This document shows, piece by piece, positions 35,524 through 43,496 of a stretch of DNA of 51,675 nt (positions are counted from its first letter, which is position 1; every line of letters starts with the position of its first letter). The position numbers were made by a program, and so were the translations under genes. Origin of the DNA: an uncultured Collinsella sp. (lineage in GTDB: Bacteria; Actinomycetota; Coriobacteriia; Coriobacteriales; Coriobacteriaceae); contig CAAETU010000027.1 in NCBI GenBank assembly GCA_900759045.1, forward strand, positions 1 to 51,675. Direction: 5' to 3'. The notes under the pieces were generated by a model. That model saw only the letters and a list, made by a program, of their open reading frames with translations. It had not been told where the DNA came from and searched no databases.

Positions 35524-36373
35524 GTTTGAGTTCAACAAGGGCAAGATGGTCCCGTATCCTTCTGGCGCTATCGTTCCCGACCGCGACCTGGGTCAGCGCC
35601 CGGCGCTCGAGTGCATCCACTTGGGCATTGAGTTTGGAGGCCTTAAGGCAGTAGACGACTTTAGCCTGACCATCGGCAAGACCGAGATCGCCGGTCTCAT
35701 CGGCCCCAACGGCGCTGGCAAGACCACGGTCTTCAACCTGCTCACCAAGGTGTACCAGCCCACGCACGGCACCATCCTGCTCGACGGTGAGGACACTTCG
35801 GGCAAGTCGGTCTACCAGGTCAACCGCATGGGTATTGCCCGTACGTTCCAGAACATTCGCCTGTTCAACACCATGACGGTGGAGGACAACGTTAAGGTCG
35901 GCCTGCACAACCAGGAGCGCTACTCCGGCTTTGAGGGCGTTCTGCGCCTGCCGACGTATTGGAAGCACGAGAAGGCCGCCCACGAGCGCGCCATGGAGCT
36001 GCTGTCCATTTTTGACATGGAGCACCTGGCAAATGAGCAGGCCGGATCGCTGCCTTACGGCGCCCAGCGTCGTCTGGAAATCGTCCGCGCGCTTGCCACC
36101 AACCCCAAGCTACTGCTGCTCGACGAGCCTGCCGCCGGAATGAACCCGTCCGAGACCGCAGAACTCATGGCGAACATCGTCAAGATTCGCGACACCTTCG
36201 GCATCGCCATCATGCTTATCGAGCATGATATGTCGCTCGTTATGAACATCTGCGAGGGCATCTGCGTGCTCAACTTTGGCAAGGTCATCGCCAAGGGCAC
36301 GGCCGAGGAAATCCAGAATAACGATGCCGTTATCGAGGCGTATCTGGGCAAGCAGGATAAGGGGGAGAACTAA
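35513..36373 (+). CDS. livG: Branched-chain amino acid ABC transporter ATPase LivG
   Basis: 286 residues from the ATG at 35513 (AAGGAGGT nine bases upstream). A 35-residue extension precedes the ABC domain. Motifs are Walker A GPNGAGKTT, the LivG-type RTFQNIRLFNTMTVEDNV, a signature region with SLPYGAQRR in place of canonical LSGGQ (normal for LivG), Walker B LLLLDEPAAGMNP and the H-loop IEHDM. It powers import together with LivF. Confidence 0.95.
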   Translation: MPSKFEFNKGKMVPYPSGAIVPDRDLGQRPALECIHLGIEFGGLKAVDDFSLTIGKTEIAGLIGPNGAGKTTVFNLLTKVYQPTHGTILLDGEDTSGKSVYQVNRMGIARTFQNIRLFNTMTVEDNVKVGLHNQERYSGFEGVLRLPTYWKHEKAAHERAMELLSIFDMEHLANEQAGSLPYGAQRRLEIVRALATNPKLLLLDEPAAGMNPSETAELMANIVKIRDTFGIAIMLIEHDMSLVMNICEGICVLNFGKVIAKGTAEEIQNNDAVIEAYLGKQDKGEN

Positions 36374-37087
36374 ATGGCAGAGCCGATGCTTTCCGTCTAC
36401 AACATCAACGTCTGGTACGGCGCTATCCACGCCATCAAGGACATCTCCTTTAACGTCAACGAGGGCGAGATCGTGGCTCTGATCGGTGCGAACGGTGCCG
36501 GTAAGTCCACGACGCTCAAGACCGTCTCGGGCCTGCTGCGCTCTAAGACCGGCTCCATCAAGTTTATGGGCGAGGATATCACCCATACGCCCGCCGACAA
36601 GCTGGTTGGTAAGGGTCTGGCTCAGGTTCCCGAGGGTCGTCGCGCTTTTTTGCAGATGACGGTCGAGGAGAACCTGGAAATGGGTGCCTATACGCAGCCC
36701 AAGTCCACGGTGGCTCCGGGCCTTGAGCGCGTCTACGAGCAGTTCCCGCGCCTGAAGGAACGCCGTCGCCAGGTCGCCGGTACCCTTTCGGGCGGCGAGC
36801 AGCAGATGCTCGTTATGGGCCGCGCCCTTATGAGCAACCCTAAGCTGCTCATGCTCGATGAGCCCTCCATGGGTCTGGCGCCGATTCTGATTGAGCAGAT
36901 CTTCCAGATCGTCGAGGACCTGCATAAAGCCGGTACCACGGTGCTCCTGGTCGAGCAGAACGCGCAGATGGCGCTCTCGATCGCCACACGCGGCTACGTG
37001 CTCGAGACCGGCAAGATCACCATGACCGGCACCGGCCAAGAGCTGCTCCACGACGATAACGTGCGTAAGGCCTACCTGGGCGGCTAG
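36374..37087 (+). CDS. livF: Branched-chain amino acid ABC transporter ATPase LivF
   Basis: 237 residues; the ATG directly follows the livG stop, with GGGGGAG upstream. Motifs are Walker A GANGAGKST, Q-loop PEGRRAFLQMTVEENL, signature LSGGEQQM, Walker B LLMLDEPSMGLAP and H-loop VEQNAQ (the Gln/Asn variant seen in LivF). It is the last gene of livJHMGF. A perfect hairpin begins four bases after its stop. Confidence 0.95.
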   Translation: MAEPMLSVYNINVWYGAIHAIKDISFNVNEGEIVALIGANGAGKSTTLKTVSGLLRSKTGSIKFMGEDITHTPADKLVGKGLAQVPEGRRAFLQMTVEENLEMGAYTQPKSTVAPGLERVYEQFPRLKERRRQVAGTLSGGEQQMLVMGRALMSNPKLLMLDEPSMGLAPILIEQIFQIVEDLHKAGTTVLLVEQNAQMALSIATRGYVLETGKITMTGTGQELLHDDNVRKAYLGG

Positions 37088-37090
37088 ATA

Positions 37091-37118
37091 GTTACGGCGT
37101 TTTGCCAAACGCCGTAAC
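37091..37118 (+). terminator. Perfect 12-bp hairpin after livF
   Basis: GTTACGGCGTTT (37091-37102) pairs with AAACGCCGTAAC (37107-37118) around a TGCC loop. No U-run follows, so it may end transcription inefficiently or be part of the repeat block that follows. Confidence 0.6.
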
Positions 37119-37131
37119 CAGCCGACGCTGC

Positions 37132-37230
37132 AAGCCCGCCAGAGCGGCAATCTGCCTTTCAACTTCGGCGGCATGACCGGAAGGTCAATGCCGCCTTGTT
37201 TCAAGGCACCTTGCTCGCTCTGGCGGGCTT
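37132..37230. repeat. Nested long inverted repeat after livF
   Basis: AAGCCCGCCAGAGCG (37132-37146) and CGCTCTGGCGGGCTT (37216-37230) are perfect 15-bp arms. Inside, GGCGGCATGACC pairs with GGTCAATGCCGCC (one extra A). Flanking bases extend the outer stem imperfectly. The whole could fold into a branched structure, like a REP/BIME-type or non-autonomous palindromic element. No gene is present. Confidence 0.75.
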
Positions 37231-37288
37231 TCGCTGTCGTTGCCAAAACATCGGCGTTGTGGCAGATGCCAACGACTGCCCCCTTTAT

Positions 37289-37353
37289 GTTGCGGTGGAA
37301 TAGGGACTAAATGGGAGTCTCAGAGGCCAAAACAGTCCCTATTCCACCGCAAC
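37289..37353. repeat. 65-bp palindromic element with 20-bp perfect arms before cutC
   Basis: Arms at 37289-37308 and 37334-37353 are exact reverse complements of 20 bases (core GCGGTGGAATAGGGACT) around a 25-base loop. A run of five Cs on the left and five Gs on the right extends the stem with mismatches. It lies 59 bases upstream of the cutC start. The shape and intergenic site fit a mobile palindromic repeat, or a strong stem between the liv and cutC transcripts. Confidence 0.8.
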
Positions 37354-37411
37354 TTCATGGGGGCGTGCGACAATGCCCATCGGAAAACGTTTGTTATCTG
37401 GGGGTCTATCT

Positions 37412-38089
37412 ATGCTGTACGAGTTTTGTGCCGAGAACTTTGAGCGGGTGCCGGCGGCTATTGATGCCGGTGCAAGGCGCATCGAGCTGTGCGACAACCT
37501 TGCCGTCGGTGGTACCACGCCCTCGGCCGGCGTTATCAGCGCTGCGGTCAGCTATGCTCACGAGCATGATGCGCGAGTGATGTGCATGATTCGCCCGCGT
37601 GGCGGTGACTTTCACTACAACCAGGACGAGCTGCGCATGATGGAGATGGACTTGGGTCTTGCTGTGAGCGCCGGCGCCGACGGCTTGGTCTTTGGCTGCT
37701 GCAAGCCTTGTGCCGGCGGATGGGCGCTCGATGAACTTACGCTCGGCGCCCTCGTGATGGCTGCGGGCTGCGCGACCGAGGAGTGCAAGCGTGAGCCCAT
37801 CGACATCACCTTCCACATGGCCTTTGACCAGCTCTCGCTCGAGGCTCAGCTCGATGCCGTCGACACACTCGCCGACTGCGGCATCACGCGCATCCTGACA
37901 CATGGTGGCGCTGCCGGAACGTCGATCGAGGACAACCTGGAGCACCTGTCGCGTCTTGTCGAGTATGCGGGCGATCGCCTGACCATTCTTCCCGGCGGCG
38001 GCATTTCCACGGCCAACCGCGATACCGTGGCTGCGGCACTGGGCGTCTCCGAGCTCCATGGTACCAAGATCGTGCCGCTGGAGGTATAA
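37412..38089 (+). CDS. cutC: CutC family protein
   Basis: 225 residues from the ATG at 37412 (GGGGGT seven bases upstream; the frame runs up to 37373). It is a TIM-barrel of the CutC family: YEFCAENFERVPAAIDAGARRIELCDNLAVGGTTPS at the start, MIRPRGGDF, FHMAFDQL, and ILTHGGAAGTS followed by ILPGGGIS. It was once named a copper homeostasis protein, but that role is not well proven. It is followed three bases later by a HIT-superfamily gene. Confidence 0.93.
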   Translation: MLYEFCAENFERVPAAIDAGARRIELCDNLAVGGTTPSAGVISAAVSYAHEHDARVMCMIRPRGGDFHYNQDELRMMEMDLGLAVSAGADGLVFGCCKPCAGGWALDELTLGALVMAAGCATEECKREPIDITFHMAFDQLSLEAQLDAVDTLADCGITRILTHGGAAGTSIEDNLEHLSRLVEYAGDRLTILPGGGISTANRDTVAAALGVSELHGTKIVPLEV

Positions 38090-38092
38090 CCC

Positions 38093-38890
38093 GTGGCGCT
38101 GGTATTTGACGTTCAGCAGGCGAACGGTAAGCCCGACGATAACCGGCGCCCTGGCACCGCGTGCCCCTTTTGCGATACCGAGGGACTCGCCAATATCATC
38201 CGGCGCGACGGCGACTGCATCTGGCTCGAGAATAAGTTCAAAACCCTGCGCGCCACCCGTCAAACCGTGCTGATCGAGTCAGCCGATCACGATGCCGACC
38301 TGGCGACCTATGAGCCGGATGAACTCCACCATGTGATGAGGTTTGCCCTGGATTGCTGGCAGCAGATGATCGATTCACAGCAGTATCGAAGCGTGCTCAT
38401 GTACAAGAACAAGGGTCCTCTCTCGGGCGGTAGTCTCGTTCATCCGCACATGCAGATTGTGGGTTTGGAGCAGGAAGACGGCTATGCTTCGTTGACTTCC
38501 GCCAATTTCGAAGGCATCAATGTCTGGCAACAGGGGAGAATCGCGGTCAACATCTCAACCGAACCGATCATGGGGTTCTTTGAGGTCAACGTTTCAGCCC
38601 CGCAGGGAATCGCCGCCAGCGATGACACAAGAGACCAAGCCGAGGCGGATCTCTTCGCCGATGCGATCCAGGTGGCTCTGCGCTATATCCTGAACGAGCA
38701 CCACGGTGGTCGCGCAGAGTCGTACAACTTGTTCTTCTATCACCTGGGTGGTCGGACCATTGCCAAGGCGCTGCCGCGTTGGGTGGTTTCGCCCTACTTT
38801 GTCGGCTATCGTTTGGCCCAGGTCAATGCCGAGACAACGCTCGATATCGATGCTGAGCGCTTGCGTGCGCATCTGGAAACGCTCGTATAG
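38093..38890 (+). CDS. DUF4931 HIT/GalT-superfamily protein
   Basis: 265 residues, GTG start three bases after the cutC stop with AGGT upstream. CPFCDTEG near residue 24 looks like half of a zinc site. GGSLVHPHMQIVG (about 116-128) holds the HxHxQ motif used by galactose-1-phosphate uridylyltransferases and related HIT proteins for nucleotidyl transfer. A second His-containing segment (YNLFFYHLGG) follows. It is probably a nucleotidyl transferase or hydrolase of unknown substrate. Convergent with the BASS carrier. Confidence 0.8.
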   Translation: MALVFDVQQANGKPDDNRRPGTACPFCDTEGLANIIRRDGDCIWLENKFKTLRATRQTVLIESADHDADLATYEPDELHHVMRFALDCWQQMIDSQQYRSVLMYKNKGPLSGGSLVHPHMQIVGLEQEDGYASLTSANFEGINVWQQGRIAVNISTEPIMGFFEVNVSAPQGIAASDDTRDQAEADLFADAIQVALRYILNEHHGGRAESYNLFFYHLGGRTIAKALPRWVVSPYFVGYRLAQVNAETTLDIDAERLRAHLETLV

Positions 38891-38920
38891 CAAGATTAAC
38901 ACCCGTGTAATGCGGACAGT

Positions 38921-39919
38921 CTAGCGCGCCATGGCGTCGCGGCCGGCCTCGACACGCTTGCGCTGGGCGGCGCGCTCCTCGCCGGTCAGACGCTCAAAGA
39001 GATGCCCGATAAACGAGGCGAGTATCTGCTGAAACAGCGTTCCGCACATGACGGGAAACACGACTTCGCCTGGAAAGTACTGTGTGGCGATGACGGCGCC
39101 CGAAGAGATGTTACGCATGCCGCAGGTAAAGCACATGGTAGTCGTCTCGCTATATGGCAGATGCAGCGCACGGGCGACCAGAAAACCGACGACAAAGCCG
39201 CTGATGGCGAAGGTCAAAATAAAGAGGGCGACTTCCAGACGCATCGCGTTCATGTGCAGGACGTACTCGCTCATGGCGGTGGAGTTGGAGGCGATAATGC
39301 CCATCATCATGAACTTGCAGGCGGGCGAGAGCGCGGGGGAGAGCTTCTCGTGTCCCCATCCACGTGTGAGCTCGTTGATCACGATGCCGAGTACGGCGGG
39401 GATGGCGATCATAAAGGCCATGTCCTGCATCATGCTCGGCACATCGATCGAGACGGTGGCACCCAGCAAGAGCTTCAGCGTGAGCGGAATCGTCACAGGC
39501 GAGATAACCGAGGACGTCAGGATGATGGTGAGCGCGAGCGGGCCGTTGCCGCCGAACATGCTAATCCACATAAAGGCAGTGACCGCCACGGGTACGCTGT
39601 ACTCGAGCACGATGCCGCAGACAAGGTTGGGATTGGAGCCAAAGAACAGCGATCCCATGGCATAGGCTGCTATGGGAATAAGCACCGCCGAGACGAGCAG
39701 CGCCAAAATCAGGTGCAGGGGACGGCGGAACACCTCAGCGACCTGGTGGAAGGTGTTGCTGAGCGCACCTTGGAACGTCATAAAGGCGAAGAGGGCGGGA
39801 ACGATGGGCTTGAGTACGCCGATCTGCTGGGGAAAGAGCACGCCGAGCGTTACGCAAATCGGAACGATGACCTGCATGTGCCCCGCGAGGAACTTTCCCA
39901 GTCCAACCCATTGCTTCAT
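38921..39919 (-). CDS. Bile acid:sodium symporter family (BASS) transporter
   Basis: 332 residues from the ATG at 39919 (MKQWVGLGKF; GGGGC directly upstream). About nine or ten hydrophobic segments are present. Family traits are ALFAFMTFQGALSNTF near the start, LEYSVPVAVTAFMWISMFGGN in the middle, and CFTCGMRNISSGAVIATQYF, the BASS crossover region. Homologues move bile acids, pantoate or other organic anions with Na+. In a gut Coriobacteriia a bile-acid role is attractive but not shown, and no hydroxysteroid dehydrogenase is linked beyond an SDR ~9 kb away. Confidence 0.87.
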   Translation of the reverse strand: MKQWVGLGKFLAGHMQVIVPICVTLGVLFPQQIGVLKPIVPALFAFMTFQGALSNTFHQVAEVFRRPLHLILALLVSAVLIPIAAYAMGSLFFGSNPNLVCGIVLEYSVPVAVTAFMWISMFGGNGPLALTIILTSSVISPVTIPLTLKLLLGATVSIDVPSMMQDMAFMIAIPAVLGIVINELTRGWGHEKLSPALSPACKFMMMGIIASNSTAMSEYVLHMNAMRLEVALFILTFAISGFVVGFLVARALHLPYSETTTMCFTCGMRNISSGAVIATQYFPGEVVFPVMCGTLFQQILASFIGHLFERLTGEERAAQRKRVEAGRDAMAR

Positions 39920-40079
39920 ATGCCCCGTGACTCCCTTTATCCGCGAACTCGTTTGAATGGATATGCTAGACGCTCGCATGAGTCCGTGCGTCAGAAACGC
40001 TCGATTATTTCGAGGCTATTACCGGCCTCGTTTACCGAAACCAGGGCGTGCCGCGAGGCTCTGCGTCCGTGCCGCACGG

Positions 40080-40085
40080 TATAAT
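40080..40085 (+). promoter_or_regulatory. Consensus -10 box for the recJ-helicase operon
   Basis: A perfect TATAAT lies 108 bases before the chosen start at 40194. No good -35 at 16-18 bases is visible. It is the best promoter candidate in the 274-base gap between the BASS gene and the RecJ fusion. Confidence 0.5.
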
Positions 40086-40193
40086 AAATCCGTTCAACAG
40101 ATCTGCCTGCCGAAGCGGGCATACACAGAGGACTCATCGCTATGAACCGTGAGAGGTATCGCGGCGACCTGCTCCTATCGGGGGTGGGCGCCT

Positions 40194-43100
40194 ATGTCAT
40201 CGCTTAAGACGACACATCGCTGGGCGGTCGCTCAGCAAAATCCCGAGCTCGAAAAGGAGCTTTCGGCTGGTCTGGGCATACCCAGGCTGGTGGCGCGTAT
40301 TATGGTTGCGCACGGTATTGCCTCGATTGAGGAAGGACAGCTATTTTTGACGCCTTCGCTCGATCGCGACTGGGCCGACCCACTCATTATCCCGGGCATG
40401 TCGGTCGTTGCCGACCGTGTCGAGCGTGCTGTTCGCAACCACGAGCACATTGCGGTCTTCGGCGATTTTGACGTTGACGGTATTACGTCGACCTGCCTGT
40501 TGACCGAGGCGCTGCGAACGTTTGGCGCCAATGTCACACCGTTCATCCCGCATCGCTTTGACGAGGGCTACGGTCTTTCGCGCGCGGCGCTCGACCGCGT
40601 TAACGAGCTCGCTCGTCCCCAGCTGATCGTGACCGTCGATAACGGCATTGCCGCCAAAGAAGAGGTTTCCTATCTGGAGAGCCTGGGGATCGATTTGGTG
40701 GTCACGGACCATCACGAGCCCTCCGATCAGGTGCCGCAGGGCGTGCCCCTAACCGACCCCAAGCTCGAGGACGAGGGTCCTTCGCGTGAACTTGCCGGCG
40801 CCGGCGTGGCGCTCAAGCTGGTGCAGGTCCTGGGCGAGCGTTTGGGCAAGCCATCGTATTGGCGCTCGCTGATAGAGGTCGCGGCACTGGGTACCGTGTC
40901 CGACATGATGCCGCTCACGCCCGAGAATCGCGCACTGGTCGCCGAGGGCATCCAACAGATGCGTGTGACGGCCCGTCCCGGCTATATCGCGCTTGCCGCA
41001 CTTGCCAAGGCCGACCTTTCTACTATTACGGCCGACGGCCTGTCGTTTTCGCTCATTCCCCGCTTAAACGCCGCCGGCCGCATGGCCGATCCCAAGCTGG
41101 CGCTCGACCTGCTGCTTGCCCGCGATCCTATCGAGGCAAGCGCGCTGGCGGCCGAGCTCGAGGAGATCAACCGCCAGCGTCGCGAGATTGAGGCGGAGCT
41201 CACGCGCGATGCCATGGCGAAGGTCGAGGAGACCTATGACGGCGGGCGTGCGATTGTCGTGGGCGGCGAAGGTTGGCACGAGGGCGTTAAGGGCATCGTG
41301 GCGAGCCGCCTTACCAACCGATATCACGTGCCGGCGTTGCTCTTCTCTATCGAGGACGGTATAGCACGTGGCTCGGGCCGCTCGGTGGGCAAGGTCAACC
41401 TGTTCGAAGCCGTCGAGCGCTGCTCCGACCTGCTGATTCGCCGCGGCGGACATGCGGGTGCGGTGGGCGTGACCATCGAGACGTCTAAGCTCGGTGAGTT
41501 TCGTCGACGTCTTTCCGCCGTGTTGTCCGAGCTTCCCGCCGAGGACTTTGAGGACACCGACGAGGTTGCCGCCACGGTCGACCTTTCCGAATTGAATATC
41601 GAGACCATCGAGCAGATTTCCCGCCTTGAGCCGTTTGGCCAGGGTAATAAGGTGCCGCTGCTGGCTGCCGAGGGTGTGACGATGTGTGACCGCGCCGTGG
41701 TGGGTAAGACCGGCGAGCATATGCGTTTCGTGGCGACGGATGGCGCCGCAAGTGTGCCGGCCATCATGTTCCGCGTGCCGCAGATCGATAAACTCATCAA
41801 TTGCGACAGTGCCGTCGACTTGGTGTTCGAGGCCGTGGCCGAACATTGGCAGGGACGTGTGAAGCCCAAGCTCATGATTAAAGATGTCTTGGTGCGCGAT
41901 ACCGCGGCGCCCAATATCGACGATCCGGCATGTGAGCTTCGCCGCGGCGTGCAACCAGCGGATTCTGGCCTGCGCCTGGAGTCGCGTAAACGTGAGACGC
42001 TCGCCCAGCTTTCTTATACCGAGCTCACGCGCTCGCTTATCCATAGCTTTATCGGCTCGAACCAGCCGCATCGCGCGCAGGTCGAGGCACTCGACGCGCT
42101 CGCCGACCACCAGAGCGTCTTGGCCGTTATGGGGACGGGGCGCGGCAAGTCGCTCATCTTCCATGTGCACGCCGCGCGCGAGGCGGTCCTTCGTGGGCGG
42201 GCGAGCATCTTTGTCTATCCGCTGCGCGCGCTCGTTGCCGACCAGGCTTATCACCTCTCGTCGACGATGGCTGCGCTCGGCATTGGCGTGGGCGTGTTGA
42301 CCGGCGAGACCGTGGAGGCAGCGCGCGATGACGTGTTTGCCGGCCTGGCTTCGGGCCGCACCGGCATCGTTCTCACGACGCCGGAGTTCCTGTCTATCCA
42401 TCGCGATCGCTTTGCACGTTCTGGACGTATTGGCTTTGTCGTTATCGATGAGGCACACCATGCCGGTCTTGCCAAAGGCGGCGACCGGAGCGCCTACCTC
42501 GACATGCCCGATATTCTCAAAGCCCTGGGCGGCCCCGTTGTCATGGCGGCAACGGCTACCGCGACGGCCCCGGTCGTGGCGGAGCTTGCTCGTGTATTGC
42601 CGATTACCAGGACGGTGGTCGACGAGACCGTTCGCGAGAACCTGCAACTCGAGGACGACCGTGACCTTGCGAGCCGCGAAAATCGCCTGGTGTCAATCGT
42701 GGCGACGGGGGAGAAGACCGTCATCTACGTCAACTCGCGCGACCAGTCCGTGGCGCTTGCCAAGACGTTGCGCAAACGCGTGCCCGACTGCGCGACCCAT
42801 ATTGCGTTCTATAACGCCGGGCTTGCGCGCTCCGATCGCCGCCGTGTCGAGGAAGCGTTTCGCGACGGAAGCCTCAGTTGCATCGTTTCGACCTCTGCCT
42901 TCGGTGAGGGCGTCAACCTGCCCGATATCCGTCATGTCGTGCTCTACCACATGCCGTTTGGTGCGATTGAGTTTAACCAGATGAGTGGCCGTGCCGGCCG
43001 CGATGGACAGCCCGCCGTGATTCACCTGCTCTATTCGTCGCGTGACGCTCGTATTAATGAGCGCCTGCTCGATTGTTACGCGCCCGAGCGCGATGAGCTT

Positions 43101-43481
43101 GTCACTCTCTATCGAGCGCTGCAGACCATGTGGCGCTCCAACCGTGGCAAGACGGGGGACGATTCATTCTGCGCGAGCGATATCGACATTGCGCAGATGT
43201 GTCTTGCCATCGATGCCCGCACGCCGGTCGACGAGCGCTCGGTGGAAAGCGGCCTGGGAATCTTCGAAGAACTCGGTTTCTGCCGCGTTTCGGGGTTTGA
43301 CGATACGCGTCGCATCGCGATGGCGGAAAACCCCGGTCGCGTGCAATTAAGCAGGTCAATTCGCTATTTGGAGGGCTTGCGCTCGCGCATGGAGTTCACG
43401 GCTTTTCGGAGCTGGGCACTCGATTCGTGCGCTTCTGATATGCTAGCCAAAGTTAACCGCCCGATCGTACCGCGGGCCTAG
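40194..43481 (+). CDS. recJ: RecJ exonuclease fused to a RecQ-like DEAD/DEAH helicase
   Basis: 1095 residues from the ATG at 40194 (GGGGGTGGG upstream; the frame is open to 40149). Residues ~1-580 are RecJ: phosphodiesterase motif GDFDVDG (90-96), VTDHHEPSD (about 171-179), DHHA1 GGHAGAVGV (about 417), and an OB-like region with RLEPFGQGN. Residues ~620-1000 are a superfamily-2 helicase: GTGRGKS (about 646-652), DEAH (about 751), ATATATAP, and QMSGRAGRDG (about 926-935). A C-terminal winged-helix-like tail follows. Both active sites look intact. RecJ degrades 5' single strands and RecQ-type helicases supply them, so the fusion makes one unwinding-nuclease enzyme. Confidence 0.92.
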   Translation: MSSLKTTHRWAVAQQNPELEKELSAGLGIPRLVARIMVAHGIASIEEGQLFLTPSLDRDWADPLIIPGMSVVADRVERAVRNHEHIAVFGDFDVDGITSTCLLTEALRTFGANVTPFIPHRFDEGYGLSRAALDRVNELARPQLIVTVDNGIAAKEEVSYLESLGIDLVVTDHHEPSDQVPQGVPLTDPKLEDEGPSRELAGAGVALKLVQVLGERLGKPSYWRSLIEVAALGTVSDMMPLTPENRALVAEGIQQMRVTARPGYIALAALAKADLSTITADGLSFSLIPRLNAAGRMADPKLALDLLLARDPIEASALAAELEEINRQRREIEAELTRDAMAKVEETYDGGRAIVVGGEGWHEGVKGIVASRLTNRYHVPALLFSIEDGIARGSGRSVGKVNLFEAVERCSDLLIRRGGHAGAVGVTIETSKLGEFRRRLSAVLSELPAEDFEDTDEVAATVDLSELNIETIEQISRLEPFGQGNKVPLLAAEGVTMCDRAVVGKTGEHMRFVATDGAASVPAIMFRVPQIDKLINCDSAVDLVFEAVAEHWQGRVKPKLMIKDVLVRDTAAPNIDDPACELRRGVQPADSGLRLESRKRETLAQLSYTELTRSLIHSFIGSNQPHRAQVEALDALADHQSVLAVMGTGRGKSLIFHVHAAREAVLRGRASIFVYPLRALVADQAYHLSSTMAALGIGVGVLTGETVEAARDDVFAGLASGRTGIVLTTPEFLSIHRDRFARSGRIGFVVIDEAHHAGLAKGGDRSAYLDMPDILKALGGPVVMAATATATAPVVAELARVLPITRTVVDETVRENLQLEDDRDLASRENRLVSIVATGEKTVIYVNSRDQSVALAKTLRKRVPDCATHIAFYNAGLARSDRRRVEEAFRDGSLSCIVSTSAFGEGVNLPDIRHVVLYHMPFGAIEFNQMSGRAGRDGQPAVIHLLYSSRDARINERLLDCYAPERDELVTLYRALQTMWRSNRGKTGDDSFCASDIDIAQMCLAIDARTPVDERSVESGLGIFEELGFCRVSGFDDTRRIAMAENPGRVQLSRSIRYLEGLRSRMEFTAFRSWALDSCASDMLAKVNRPIVPRA

Positions 43482-43496
43482 GGGAAGGGGACCTCG

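Noticed and set aside
33529..35544. 671-residue open frame on the minus strand opposite livH/livM
   Set aside because: It is an antisense shadow: extremely rich in Asp, Gly, His and Asn, reflecting the hydrophobic codons of the permeases on the real strand.
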